A stretch of DNA of 61,802 bases from Hymenobacter sp. ISL-91 (GCF_018613725.1 NZ_JAGGPS010000031.1:1-61802); one strand, 5' to 3'; positions 9,658-18,780 are shown, counted from the stretch's first letter. Notes: generated by a model from the sequence alone, not told the origin. Numbers and translations are program-made.

Positions 9658-9788
9658 CCGGATTTGGTTACTTTGTTTTTGTGAAGAAGAAACTGGACAA
9701 ACAGCATCCTGCGCATCGTCCAGCATAACGACCTGTCTTTTTAGTTGTATTGCCCTTATCCATCCGTCTCCCGCTCTCGGTTTTTGAT

Positions 9789-12700
9789 ATGAAGCACGTA
9801 TCCTTTCTTTTCCGTCCGGGGCTGGCGCGGCCTGCCGGTTCGGTGCTGCTGCTGGCCGGGCTGCTGGCCGCTGCCCCCGCCGCCCGGGCCCAGACCGCCC
9901 AGGAACCCTTTGGGCGGGTCCGGATTCAGTATAAAAGCTTCGATTGGCTGCAGTTCAGCACCCAGAATTTTACCGTGTACTATTACGCCGGCGGCGAAGC
10001 CAACGCCCGCCACGCGGCCGAGTACGCCGAAAAGGAGCTCCAGCGCATTACCGGGCTGATTGGGTACTACCCGTATTCCAAAACCACTCTTATGCTCTTC
10101 AACTCGGTGGGCGACCTGCGGCAGAGCAACGTGGGGCTGGCTCCCGAGAAGTACACCAGCGGCGGCGAAACCTCCCTGACGCGCTCTACCAAGGTGCAGA
10201 TTGCCTTCGAAGGCACCCAGACCCAGTTCAAGCAGGAGCTGAGCAAGCGCATTACCGAGGTGCTGCTCAACGACATGATGTATGGCGGCTCGCTGCGCGA
10301 AGTAATCCAGAGCAGCTACCTACTGCAGCTACCCGATTGGTTTATTTCGGGAGCTTCGGCCTACGCTGCCCAAGGGTGGAGCGTGGAGATGGACGACTAC
10401 ATGCGCACCATGCTGCAGGAAAACGAAGGCAACCGTACGGCTCCGTTTTTTCTGCGCAACCCCGAACTGGCCGGCCAGAGCGTGTGGAACTACATTGCCG
10501 AACGCTATGGCTACACCAGCGTCCAGAACATTCTCAACCTCACGCGCATCACCCGCGACGTGGAAGTAGGCATCAGCTCTTCGCTGAACGTGCCCTACAA
10601 GGTGTTTCTGAAGGACTGGCTGGCCTACTACCGCCAGCTCAACTCTCAGCCGCTCACGCCTTTTCAGGAGCTTGATGAAAAGAACAGCCTGGCTGGCCGC
10701 AACCGCCGTAACGTGCGCTACAGCCAGCCCGTGCTCAGCCCCGATGGCAAGCGCATGGCCTACGTGCAAAACGACCGGGGCCGCTACCGGGTGCTGGTAG
10801 TAGACCAGAACGGCCGCGGCCGCGACGTGCTGCACCGCGGCGGCTACAAAACGCCCGACCAGCGGGTAGAGACGCGGCTGCCGCTGCTGGCCTGGCGCGG
10901 CAACGAGCAGGTGGCCGTGGTGGAGGAGCAGCGTGGCCAGCTGGTGCTGCAGCTGCGCGAAGCCAACGGCGGCCTGAGCAACCTGACGGCCCGCCTCAGC
11001 AGCCTGCTGCCCCGTTTTGGGCGCCGCACGTCGCTGTTTTCGCCTTTCTCGCAGATAACGGCTATCAATTACTCGGCCGATGGCAAGTCGGTGGTGTTTA
11101 GCGGGGTGCGCCAGGGCCAGAGCGACCTATATCTGCTGCGCGCCGGTGGCCGGACGCCCGAGAAGCTCACCAACGACATATTCGACGACGTAGAGCCGGT
11201 ATTCATGCCCGACGGCCAGAGCCTGCTGTTCAGCTCCAACCGCTGGCTCGATTCGGCGGGTACGGCCCGCGGCTCGTTTGCGTCGGTGGTGAACAACTAC
11301 GACCTGTACCGTTACCACCTCGATGGCCGCCCCCAGCCGGTAGAAGTGCTGGTCGGCACGATTTCCAACGAAACCCGCCCCCGGCCCCTAAGCAACGACG
11401 AGATACTGTTTGTGAGCGAGGAAAGCGGCGTGCGCAGCATTTACCGCTACTCGTTCAGTGCCCGCGACTACCAGCCCGTAACGAGCTTTCTGGCGGGGGT
11501 GCACGAGTTCGACTACAGCGCCGCCACCGGCGCGCTGGCCCTCACGGCCACGGCCGATGGCCGCAGCAATGCTTACCTCTACCCCAGCTACACGCTGCCC
11601 ACCGGCCTGAGGCTGTCTAAAACGGCTCGCCAGGAAATTCTGGAAGACCGTTCGCGACCTGCTAAGGCCCCGATTCCTAACCGGCCCGGCCCTACAGTGG
11701 CCCGCGCCCAGGGCACCGCCCCAGCCACCGACGCCGTACCCGCTCCCGCGGCTCCTGCTCCGGCTCAAAATGCGCCCGATAAGCCTGCGGGAAACCGCGT
11801 GAACCCCAACGACTACGAGTTCGACGAGGACATTCCGGCCTCGCGGGCCTCTGCGCAGGCGCCCACCCGGCGCCGGGCGGCTACGGTGGTAGCCCTGCCC
11901 AAGGCCGCCCCGGCCGAGGCGGCAACCCTGGCGGGCCCTTTCCGCTATGGTACTCCCTTTAGCATCGATAATGTGGTGTCGACGCTGACGTCGGATCCGC
12001 TGCTGGGGCTGGGCTTTTCGGCCCAGGTGAACATGTCGGACCTGATGGAGGATCATCGGATTCAGGCGGGCATCTTCGCCCTCACCGACCTGAGTACGAG
12101 CAATATATTTGCCGAGTATACCAACCTGCGGCACCGCTACGACTGGAGCATCCGGTACCAGAAGCAGGCCTATTTCCCCGACCTCGACCCTAGTAGCCGG
12201 GTGCGCTACGGCCGCCACGAAATTGCCCCTACCATTGCCTATCCGCTCACCCACAACCTGAGCGTGCGCCTGGGTCCGCGCTTCGTGAATGTGAGTAGAC
12301 GCTTATACCGCGAACTAGCCAACGCCACCGATGTAAACACCAGCTACCTGGGTGGTGAGGCCGAACTCGTGTTCGATAACTCGGTGATTACCGGCATCAA
12401 TATGCTGCAGGGTACGCGCATGAAGGCCGGCATCAACCAACTGCGCGACCTGAACGGCAACAACTCGGGCTTTACTAAGCTTACTGTTGATTTGCGCCAC
12501 TACCAGAAGCTGCACCGCCAGCTTATCTGGGCCAACCGGGCCAGTTTCGGGCAGTACATTGGGGGCGGAGCCACGCCGCCCTTCTTCCGCCTCGGCGGCA
12601 TGGACAACTGGCTGAACTACGAATACACCGATGCGCGCTACATCAATGAAAAAGGCGAAGTAGCCGCTGGCCCCAGTCAGCTCGACCCCACCCAGATGTT

Positions 12701-13115
12701 TTACCAGCAGTTTGTGACCAACCTGCGGGGCTACGACTACAGCAAACGGGTGGGTCGCAAGTACGTGCTCTTCAACTCCGAGCTGCGCCTGCCCATTGTG
12801 CAGTACTTCTCGCGGCGGCCCATCGAGTCGGGCTTCTTCCGGAACCTGCAGCTGACGGCTTTCGGCGACATGGGTACGACGTACTCGGGTGCCAACCCGT
12901 TCAGTGTCAACAACTCCAATAACACGCAAACCCCGTCCCAAGGCGGTTTTTCGGCCACGGTTATCAACTTTACCAACCCGCTGCTGTATGGCTACGGAGC
13001 GGGTATTCGCACTACCATGCTGGGCTTCTATGTGAAGGGCGACGTGGCCTGGGGCCGTGAGCAGTACACGACCAAAGGCCCGAAAATTTACGCCACGCTG
13101 GGCTACGACTTTTAG
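9789..13115 (+). CDS. beta-propeller and outer-membrane barrel fusion protein
   Basis: A 1108-residue exported protein with a signal peptide ending AAPAARAQ. Residues about 40-290 resemble a peptidase-MA-like gluzincin domain. The conserved HExxH is missing and the LPxWFxEG motif reads LPDWFISGASAY, so this domain is probably inactive. Residues about 300-620 hold TolB/PD40 propeller repeats (LSPDGKRMAY, YSADGKSVVF, FMPDGQSLLF). A Pro/Ala-rich linker (about 635-720) leads to a C-terminal barrel ending in GYDF, as in BamA/Omp85-type outer-membrane proteins. A surface or outer-membrane scaffold is likely; the function is unknown. Confidence 0.8.
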   Translation: MKHVSFLFRPGLARPAGSVLLLAGLLAAAPAARAQTAQEPFGRVRIQYKSFDWLQFSTQNFTVYYYAGGEANARHAAEYAEKELQRITGLIGYYPYSKTTLMLFNSVGDLRQSNVGLAPEKYTSGGETSLTRSTKVQIAFEGTQTQFKQELSKRITEVLLNDMMYGGSLREVIQSSYLLQLPDWFISGASAYAAQGWSVEMDDYMRTMLQENEGNRTAPFFLRNPELAGQSVWNYIAERYGYTSVQNILNLTRITRDVEVGISSSLNVPYKVFLKDWLAYYRQLNSQPLTPFQELDEKNSLAGRNRRNVRYSQPVLSPDGKRMAYVQNDRGRYRVLVVDQNGRGRDVLHRGGYKTPDQRVETRLPLLAWRGNEQVAVVEEQRGQLVLQLREANGGLSNLTARLSSLLPRFGRRTSLFSPFSQITAINYSADGKSVVFSGVRQGQSDLYLLRAGGRTPEKLTNDIFDDVEPVFMPDGQSLLFSSNRWLDSAGTARGSFASVVNNYDLYRYHLDGRPQPVEVLVGTISNETRPRPLSNDEILFVSEESGVRSIYRYSFSARDYQPVTSFLAGVHEFDYSAATGALALTATADGRSNAYLYPSYTLPTGLRLSKTARQEILEDRSRPAKAPIPNRPGPTVARAQGTAPATDAVPAPAAPAPAQNAPDKPAGNRVNPNDYEFDEDIPASRASAQAPTRRRAATVVALPKAAPAEAATLAGPFRYGTPFSIDNVVSTLTSDPLLGLGFSAQVNMSDLMEDHRIQAGIFALTDLSTSNIFAEYTNLRHRYDWSIRYQKQAYFPDLDPSSRVRYGRHEIAPTIAYPLTHNLSVRLGPRFVNVSRRLYRELANATDVNTSYLGGEAELVFDNSVITGINMLQGTRMKAGINQLRDLNGNNSGFTKLTVDLRHYQKLHRQLIWANRASFGQYIGGGATPPFFRLGGMDNWLNYEYTDARYINEKGEVAAGPSQLDPTQMFYQQFVTNLRGYDYSKRVGRKYVLFNSELRLPIVQYFSRRPIESGFFRNLQLTAFGDMGTTYSGANPFSVNNSNNTQTPSQGGFSATVINFTNPLLYGYGAGIRTTMLGFYVKGDVAWGREQYTTKGPKIYATLGYDF

Positions 13116-13140
13116 CGGCAACAGGGTTAAACGGATGGAC

Positions 13141-13175
13141 AAGGGTCGGTTTTCCTGCTTGGAAAACCGACCCTT
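13141..13175. terminator. strong hairpin after the propeller-barrel gene
   Basis: Perfect 15-nt arms (13141-13155 and 13161-13175) enclose a 5-nt loop, 26 bp past the stop of the preceding gene. The stem is long and stable, although the following T run is weak. Confidence 0.7.
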
Positions 13176-13241
13176 GCGCGTTTAGGCGGGCAATCAAGAC
13201 GCAATCGGGGCTGGAAGGCAGGTAGTCCGGGGGTTGGGTTG

Positions 13242-13249
13242 TATCTTTG
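13242..13249 (+). promoter_or_regulatory. Bacteroidota -7 element for the ccm operon
   Basis: TATCTTTG matches the Bacteroidota consensus TAnnTTTG and lies 26 bp upstream of the ccmB start, after the terminator of the previous gene. No convincing -33 TTTG is seen. Confidence 0.6.
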
Positions 13250-13275
13250 TGGTCCGTTGAACCAGCCGAGTTGCC

Positions 13276-13947
13276 GTGGCGCTGCTAAGTGAAATCTGGG
13301 TATTGATGCAGAAGGACTTTCGCCTGGAATGGCGGCAGCGGGCAGCGCTGAACGGTATGCTGCTGTACGTGAGTAGCACGGTGTTCGTGTGCTACCTCAG
13401 CTTTTCGTTGCGTGGCGGCCAGTTGCCCGCCCCGGCCTGGAACGCGCTTTTCTGGATTGTGCTGCTGTTTTCGGCTGTTAATGCCGTGGCCAAAGGCTTT
13501 CTGCAGGAAAGCCGGGGCCGGATGCTTTACTACTACACCGTGGTGCGGCCGCAAGCCGTGATTCTGGCCAAAATAGCCTACAACGCCCTGCTGCTGCTGG
13601 GGCTGGCGCTGGTGGCCTTCGCGCTCTATGCCGTGGTGCTGGGCAACCCCGTGCAAAACGTGCCGCTATTTGTGGGCAATGTGGTGCTGGGCGCGGTGGG
13701 CTTTGCCGGCACGCTCACGCTGGTGGCCGGCATTGCCGCCAAGGCCACCAACAGCAGCACCCTCATGGCTGTGCTGGGTTTCCCGCTGATGGTGCCCATG
13801 CTGCTGCTGCTCATCAAAGTATCCAAAAATGCCCTCGATGGCCTCGAATTCGAAGCCAGCCAAAACTCTCTGCTTACTCTGGTGGCCCTCAACCTTATCG
13901 TTGGGGCTGTGTCGTATCTGCTGTTTCCGTTTTTGTGGCGAAGCTGA
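13276..13947 (+). CDS. ccmB: heme exporter protein CcmB
   Basis: A 223-residue membrane protein with six hydrophobic helices and the family N-terminus MQKDFRLEWRQR. CcmB is the membrane subunit of the CcmAB transporter that works with CcmC to release heme-loaded CcmE during cytochrome c maturation. GTG at 13276 is the likely start, since no in-frame ATG lies before MQKDF. It heads a run of ccmB, ccmC, ccmD-like, ccmE and ccmF. The ATPase gene ccmA is not in the window. Confidence 0.9.
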   Translation: MALLSEIWVLMQKDFRLEWRQRAALNGMLLYVSSTVFVCYLSFSLRGGQLPAPAWNALFWIVLLFSAVNAVAKGFLQESRGRMLYYYTVVRPQAVILAKIAYNALLLLGLALVAFALYAVVLGNPVQNVPLFVGNVVLGAVGFAGTLTLVAGIAAKATNSSTLMAVLGFPLMVPMLLLLIKVSKNALDGLEFEASQNSLLTLVALNLIVGAVSYLLFPFLWRS

Positions 13948-13950
13948 TTT

Positions 13951-14063
13951 TAGAAGCTTTTAGCTGTCAGCTGTTAGCTGTTAGCGGGCCTTCGAATAGC
14001 TGTTTCTTATATCCTTTCAACCCATCAAAAAGCTAACAGCCAACAGCTACTAGCTAACAGCTT
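13951..14063. repeat. palindromic element, family C (AGCTGTTAGC-type)
   Basis: The left arm contains AGCTGTCAGCTGTTAGCTG and the right arm ends AGCTAACAGCTT just before the ccmC ATG, forming a large imperfect inverted repeat across the ccmB-ccmC gap. The same family occurs at 31553, 58042, 58848 and 61410. Confidence 0.7.
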
Positions 14064-14735
14064 ATGAAAAAGAACTGGTGGAAAGTCCTGACTGTGCTAC
14101 TGCTGCTGTATGTGGCGGTGGCGGGCCTGTTGGTTCCGGTGCCGCGGCTGGCCATTCTCAACGAGAGTATCCGCAACCTGTACTTCCACGTGCCCATGTG
14201 GTTCGGCATGACGGCCATCCTTATTGCCTCGGTGTACTACTCGGTGCGCTACCTGCACACGCCCACGGCCGGATTTGACATAAAAGCCCACGAGGCGGCC
14301 CGCACCGGCATTCTGATGGGGTGCGTGGGGTTGGCCACGGGTAGCATCTGGGCCCGCTACACCTGGGGGGCGTGGTGGACCAACGACCCCAAGCTGAACG
14401 GGGCGGCCGTGGCCATGCTCATCTACGGCGCTTACCTGGTACTGCGTTCCTCCTTCACCGATGAGCAGCAGCGGGCCCGGGTTTCGTCCATCTACAACAT
14501 CTTCGCCTTTGCCGTGGCCATGCCGCTGTTCTATATTCTGCCGCGCCTCACCGACTCGCTGCACCCCGGCGCGGGTGGTAATCCGGCCTTCGCCAAGTAC
14601 GACCTCGACAGCGACATGCGTCTGGTGTTCTATCCGGCCGTCATTGGCTGGACGCTGCTGGCGTTTTGGGTGGCCCAGCTGGCCACCCGCATTTCCGTGC
14701 TCAAACTGAAACTATATGAAAAGCAACTTGCGTAG
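14064..14735 (+). CDS. ccmC: cytochrome c maturation protein CcmC
   Basis: A 223-residue membrane protein of the heme-handling family. The tryptophan-rich periplasmic motif is present as WARYTWGAWWTNDPKLN, with His residues in YFHVPMWFG and near DIKAHEAA as likely heme ligands. CcmC loads heme onto CcmE. The following small gene overlaps its 3' end by 20 nt, indicating translational coupling. Confidence 0.92.
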   Translation: MKKNWWKVLTVLLLLYVAVAGLLVPVPRLAILNESIRNLYFHVPMWFGMTAILIASVYYSVRYLHTPTAGFDIKAHEAARTGILMGCVGLATGSIWARYTWGAWWTNDPKLNGAAVAMLIYGAYLVLRSSFTDEQQRARVSSIYNIFAFAVAMPLFYILPRLTDSLHPGAGGNPAFAKYDLDSDMRLVFYPAVIGWTLLAFWVAQLATRISVLKLKLYEKQLA

Positions 14736-14982
14736 CCCGGCTTCCGGCGTTGTAATCCGACAGGGGCTGCTGGTGCTGCTGGCCCTGCTGCTGCCGCTAT
14801 GGCAGGCCGCGGCCCAGTCACCCGGTGCCCAGCCCGAAATGGCTGAAGCAATGCGCCAGAACGGGAAAATTTACGTGGTAGTGGCCGTTATAGCTGTCGT
14901 ACTGGCCGGGCTGCTGCTGTTCCTGATTTCGCTGGACCGTAAGCTGAGCCGGCTGGAAAAGGAAGTGCGGGACGAGCAGTAG
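14716..14982 (+). CDS. CcmD-like small membrane protein
   Basis: An 88-residue protein. An N-terminal signal-like segment ends in WQAAAQ, followed by one transmembrane helix (VVAVIAVVLAGLLLFLI) and a charged tail (DRKLSRLEKEVRDEQ). This layout and its place right after ccmC, with a 20-nt overlap, fit the CcmD family, which stabilises the CcmC-heme-CcmE complex. Sequence similarity in this family is always low, so the call rests mainly on context. Confidence 0.75.
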   Translation: MKSNLRSPASGVVIRQGLLVLLALLLPLWQAAAQSPGAQPEMAEAMRQNGKIYVVVAVIAVVLAGLLLFLISLDRKLSRLEKEVRDEQ

Positions 14983-15120
14983 AACACGCACGTCGACTAG
15001 CCCGGCCGCCGGCTGGATAATCCGGTCATTCATCTGTTTTTGCGGACCTTTGTGGTCCGAAGTATTGTTCTGAGCTGACTTCTGACTCCAAAACCCGAGT
15101 CGCCGCCTGTTTTACTTGAC

Positions 15121-15549
15121 ATGAAAAAAGCCCACATTTTCATCATGGCCATCATTGCGGTAGCCATTGCCATTATCACCAGCACCGCCGGCGACGCCAG
15201 CGTGTACGTCTCGTTCAAGGAAGCCCGCGAGCGGGCCGCCGATGGCAACCTGACCAAGGTGCACGTAGTAGGCCGCCTGCCCCGCGACGGCCAGAAGAAC
15301 ATCATGGGCCTCGAATACAACCCGACTCTGGACCCCAACTACTTCGCCTTCACGCTGGTTGATACCAACCGCATTGCCCAGCGCGTAGTGTATTTCAACC
15401 CCCAGCCCCAGGATTTCGACAAGTCGGAGCAGGTGGTAATTACAGGTGCCATGCGCAACAACGTGTTCGTGGCCGACAAGATCCTGCTCAAGTGCCCCTC
15501 CAAGTATGTGGAGAACGAGGTGAAGGGCGCCACCGCGTCGGTTAATTAG
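15121..15549 (+). CDS. ccmE: periplasmic heme chaperone CcmE, Cys-type
   Basis: A 142-residue protein anchored by an N-terminal helix, followed by the OB-fold domain (VHVVGRLPRDG, ITGAMRNNVFVADKILLKC). CcmE carries heme covalently from CcmC to CcmF. In classical CcmE the heme is held by His in an HxxxY motif; here the site reads CPSKY, a CxxxY motif with Cys in place of His, as in some natural Ccm systems from other lineages. A hairpin-like promoter region (15043-15059) precedes it, so it may have its own transcript. Confidence 0.88.
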   Translation: MKKAHIFIMAIIAVAIAIITSTAGDASVYVSFKEARERAADGNLTKVHVVGRLPRDGQKNIMGLEYNPTLDPNYFAFTLVDTNRIAQRVVYFNPQPQDFDKSEQVVITGAMRNNVFVADKILLKCPSKYVENEVKGATASVN

Positions 15550-15657
15550 AGCTTAGCTATTAGAGCCTAAAACTTAGCATGCAGAGCCCGGGAAAGCCAG
15601 CTCTATCATCTAGGCTCTAGCCTCTCAGCTCTCAGCTCTAAATTCTAAGCTCTAATT
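15544..15657. repeat. inverted repeat between ccmE and ccmF
   Basis: Perfect 13-nt outer arms AATTAGAGCTTAG (15544-15556) and its complement (15645-15657) flank AGCTCT-rich inner sequence. The left arm overlaps the ccmE stop codon. It resembles family C but with AGCTCT instead of AGCTGT steps. Confidence 0.65.
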
Positions 15658-15664
15658 AAAAACA

Positions 15665-18265
15665 ATGCTGAACACTCTCATCGGTGACGTCGGGCACTTA
15701 AGTGTTATTCTGGCGTTTGTGGCGGCCACAGTGGCGGCGTACGCCTATTACATGGCTGCCAAGGGCCGGGCCCTGGGCGACACCGACGCTGGCTGGATGA
15801 AGCTGGGTCGTGGGGCCTTCATCATTCATTCGGTTGCCGTACTGTCGGTCATTGTGTGCCTGTTCGGCATTATCCACGGCCACCGCTACGAATATTATTA
15901 CGCCTGGAGCCACAGCAGCAACCACCTGCCCATCTACTACATGATTTCCTGCTTCTGGGAAGGGCAGGAGGGTAGTTTTCTGCTCTGGATTTTCTGGCAC
16001 GTATGCCTGGGCCTCATTCTGATGCGCTCGGCCAAACGCTGGGAAGCTCCGGTAATGACGGTTTTTGCCGGCGTGCAGTTATTCCTCACGTCCATGATTC
16101 TGGGCGTGGTGCTGGGCGACCTTAAAATCGGCTCGTCGCCCTTTATCCTGCTGCGCGACTTTATGCCTGAGCTGCCCGTGTGGCAGACCAACCCCAACTT
16201 CGTACCTGCCGATGGCACCGGTCTGAACGCCCTGCTGCAGAACTACTGGATGGTGATTCATCCGCCTACGCTGTTCCTGGGCTTTGCTCTTACGCTGGTG
16301 CCGTTTGCTTACGCCGTTGCCGGCCTCTGGAAGGGCGAGTACGGCACCTGGACGCGTCCGGCCCTGCGCTGGAGCCTGTGGGGCGGCCTGATTCTGGGTG
16401 TCGGCATCATGATGGGAGCCTACTGGGCCTACGAAACGCTCAACTTCGGGGGCTACTGGAACTGGGACCCCGTAGAAAATGCCGTGTACATTCCGTGGCT
16501 CGTGCTGGTGGCTTCCATCCACGGGCTGGTGCTGTGGCAGCGCAGCAAGCTGGCCCTGCGCACCTCGTTTGTGCTCGTAATGGCCACCTTCCTGCTCATA
16601 CTCTACGCTACCTTCCTCACCCGCTCGGGCGTGCTGGGCAATGCCTCGGTGCACTCGTTTACCGATCTGGGTCTTTCGGGCCAGCTCATTATCTACCTGG
16701 CAGCTTTTGTGGTGGTGAGCGTGGCGCTGCTGGTGTGGCGCTGGAAGCGGATTCCGATTTCGGAGAAGGAACTGACCACCTACAACCCCGAGCTGTGGGT
16801 GTTCGTGGGCGCTACGGTGCTGTGTCTGGGTGCGTTCCAGGTGCTGTTCACGACCAGCATTCCGGTGTACAACGCCTTCCTGGGCTTCATCGGCATTAAA
16901 TCGAACCTGGCGCTGCCCGCCGACCAGATTGCCCACTACACCAAGTTTCAGCTGTGGCTGGGCGTGGGCGTGGCGCTGTGCTCGGGCCTGGCCCAGCTGA
17001 TGTGGTGGCAGAAAAACGACCGCGCCTCCCTCACCAACACCCTCACGGTGCCCGCTATGCTCTCGTTGCTCGGGGCGGCCCTGGTTATCCTGCTGGTGCA
17101 GTACAACGGCAAGAAAATGGAGCTTTCGTACATCGCGCTCCTGACTACGGCCCTGTTTGGGGTGCTGGCCAACATGAGCATGGTGTTCACGCTATTGCGG
17201 CGTAAAGTCAGCCTGTCGGGCGGCGGTATTGCCCACATCGGCATTGCCCTGATGCTGCTGGGTGTGCTGGCCTCATCGGGCTATTCCAACATCATCAGCC
17301 AGAACACCTCGGGCCTGCTGTACTCGCGCGAGTTCGACCAGACCACCAACCAGGACAACGTGCTGCTGTGGCGCAACGACGTAACGCGCATGGGCGCATA
17401 CGACGTGCGCTACACCGGCCAGTACCTCGACGTACCCGGCGTACCCGGCTACGTGGATAAGCAGCAGCTCTACCGCACCGACGATGAGTACAAGGCCCTG
17501 GCCCGCTCCGACGTAAAGCGCGGCGACAAGGTGTACTACAAAGCCGGCGACACGCTCGAAATTCTGCCCGAAAACACCTATTACCGCGTCGAGTACCAGG
17601 ACCGGGAGAGCAAGGAGAAGTTCACGCTCTACCCGCGGGCGCAGGTAAACGAGCAGATGGGCGGCCTGCTGGCCTCGCCCGACGTGAAGGTGTTCCTCGA
17701 CCACGACATCTATTCCCACATCAGCGCCGTGCCGCCCATCGACCAGGAAAAAGACTGGAGCGAGGTGAAGGAGCACGTGCTCAGCATCGGCGACACCATT
17801 TTCCTCAACGACTACTTCGCCGTGTTCCGGGGCGTGGGTCCGGCCAAGCAAACGGCCGGCCTGGGCCTGGCCAAGGACGACCTGGCCATTCAGGGCGACT
17901 TCCTGGTGGCGGGTGAGAAAAAGCAGTACCATGTGCACCCCGTGTTTGCGGTGCGCAACCGCCTCATCGGCCGCATGCCCGACGAAGTGGAAGACCTGGG
18001 CCTGCGCCTGAGCTTCCTGAATGTAGACCCCGAGAAGGGCAAGTTCACGTTCGGCGTGAGCACCACCCAGAAGGACTATATCATTTTGAAAGCCGTGGAG
18101 AAGCCCTTTATCAACCTGCTTTGGAGCGGTACGCTACTCATGGCCCTGGGCTTCGGCATGGCCATCTACCGCCGCCGCCGCGAAACTGAGGCTCCGGTAG
18201 TGCCTACTCCCGAAGCCGGGTCCCGGCCCCGCCCGGTAGCGCCCCGCCCCAAGGCCGTAGCGTAA
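15665..18265 (+). CDS. ccmF: cytochrome c heme lyase CcmF/CcsA family
   Basis: An 866-residue polytopic membrane protein of the heme-handling family. The WWD motif is present as GGYWNWDPVENA (about residues 261-272), with conserved His residues in nearby helices such as WMVIHPPTLFLG. It joins heme from CcmE to apocytochrome c at the outer face of the inner membrane. A large soluble region follows about residue 560, and one last helix precedes a Pro/Arg-rich tail. It closes the ccm gene run. No ccmG or ccmH follows in the window. Confidence 0.92.
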   Translation: MLNTLIGDVGHLSVILAFVAATVAAYAYYMAAKGRALGDTDAGWMKLGRGAFIIHSVAVLSVIVCLFGIIHGHRYEYYYAWSHSSNHLPIYYMISCFWEGQEGSFLLWIFWHVCLGLILMRSAKRWEAPVMTVFAGVQLFLTSMILGVVLGDLKIGSSPFILLRDFMPELPVWQTNPNFVPADGTGLNALLQNYWMVIHPPTLFLGFALTLVPFAYAVAGLWKGEYGTWTRPALRWSLWGGLILGVGIMMGAYWAYETLNFGGYWNWDPVENAVYIPWLVLVASIHGLVLWQRSKLALRTSFVLVMATFLLILYATFLTRSGVLGNASVHSFTDLGLSGQLIIYLAAFVVVSVALLVWRWKRIPISEKELTTYNPELWVFVGATVLCLGAFQVLFTTSIPVYNAFLGFIGIKSNLALPADQIAHYTKFQLWLGVGVALCSGLAQLMWWQKNDRASLTNTLTVPAMLSLLGAALVILLVQYNGKKMELSYIALLTTALFGVLANMSMVFTLLRRKVSLSGGGIAHIGIALMLLGVLASSGYSNIISQNTSGLLYSREFDQTTNQDNVLLWRNDVTRMGAYDVRYTGQYLDVPGVPGYVDKQQLYRTDDEYKALARSDVKRGDKVYYKAGDTLEILPENTYYRVEYQDRESKEKFTLYPRAQVNEQMGGLLASPDVKVFLDHDIYSHISAVPPIDQEKDWSEVKEHVLSIGDTIFLNDYFAVFRGVGPAKQTAGLGLAKDDLAIQGDFLVAGEKKQYHVHPVFAVRNRLIGRMPDEVEDLGLRLSFLNVDPEKGKFTFGVSTTQKDYIILKAVEKPFINLLWSGTLLMALGFGMAIYRRRRETEAPVVPTPEAGSRPRPVAPRPKAVA

Positions 18266-18424
18266 AGCGGTTGCGAAGACGCGTCTCTACATTGTGCTGT
18301 GTCTCTGCAACCGCTCTTTAAGTAGCCTGCTTGCGCCCCCGCTGTCCTTGTGGCAGTGGGGGCGCAGTCGGTTAGGGCCCACTACGTGCCGCCCCGGCCT
18401 CGCCCATCAGCTTCACAGGAAGCC

Positions 18425-18628
18425 GGATGAATTTCACGGGACGGCGGATGATTTTCATAGGAAGCCGGATGAATTTCACGAGAGGTCGGATGAATTTCAT
18501 GCGGGGTCGGATGAATTTCATGGGACGGCGGATAAAATTCATCCGACCTCTCGTGAAATTCATCCGACCCCGCATGAAAATCACCCGACCTCCCGTGAGA
18601 TTCATGCGGGGTCGCATGAAATTGTTGT
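18425..18628. repeat. 21-bp minisatellite with inverted half
   Basis: Five direct units of exactly 21 bp begin at 18425, 18446, 18467, 18488 and 18509, each starting GGATGAATTTCA or a near variant. After a 15-bp centre (18530-18544), units continue in the opposite orientation at 18545, 18566, 18587 and 18608. The unit at 18545-18565 is the exact complement of 18467-18487. The array can fold into a long hairpin in many registers. Its period equals two turns of B-DNA and seven codons. Confidence 0.9.
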
Positions 18629-18721
18629 AGCGCTGCCTGATATCCGGGGGGTGCCGAAGGCCGCTGCTCAGCCGGGTCCGGTTCCGGGGCGTCCGGTTGG
18701 CGGGCCAGAGTAATTGGCGGG

Positions 18722-18758
18722 CATAAAAAAAGGGGGCAGCCATGTGGCTGCCCCCTTT
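18722..18758 (-). terminator. intrinsic terminator of the T9SS cargo gene
   Basis: Perfect 14-nt arms (18729-18742 and 18745-18758) close on a 2-nt loop. On the minus strand the stem is followed by a run of T (the A run at 18725-18731), the classical intrinsic form, 22 bp past the gene's stop. Confidence 0.88.
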
Positions 18759-18780
18759 AGGGTACAATAGCGAGGACGAA

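Larger units (their letters stand above)
18266..18780. other. gene-poor spacer with a 21-bp repeat array
   Basis: This 515-bp stretch between ccmF and the minus-strand T9SS cargo gene holds the 21-bp array (18425-18628) and the cargo gene's terminator (18722-18758). An open frame at 18294-18713 exists because the 21-bp period keeps all frames open. It encodes heptads such as HRKPDEF and HGTADDF but has a GTG start and no clear ribosome site, so I do not call it a gene. Confidence 0.7.

Noticed and set aside
18425..18628. CRISPR array
   Set aside because: The units are contiguous without unique spacers, they change direction halfway, and no cas gene is near.
18425..18628. Iteron array of a replication origin
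   Set aside because: The spacing would fit, but no rep, dnaA or par gene is present and the neighbours are ordinary chromosomal genes.
18294..18713. Open frame of 139 codons with heptad repeats in the 21-bp array
   Set aside because: It starts at GTG without a ribosome site. The frame is open only because the repeat unit is 21 bp long, and the opposite strand is open for the same reason.
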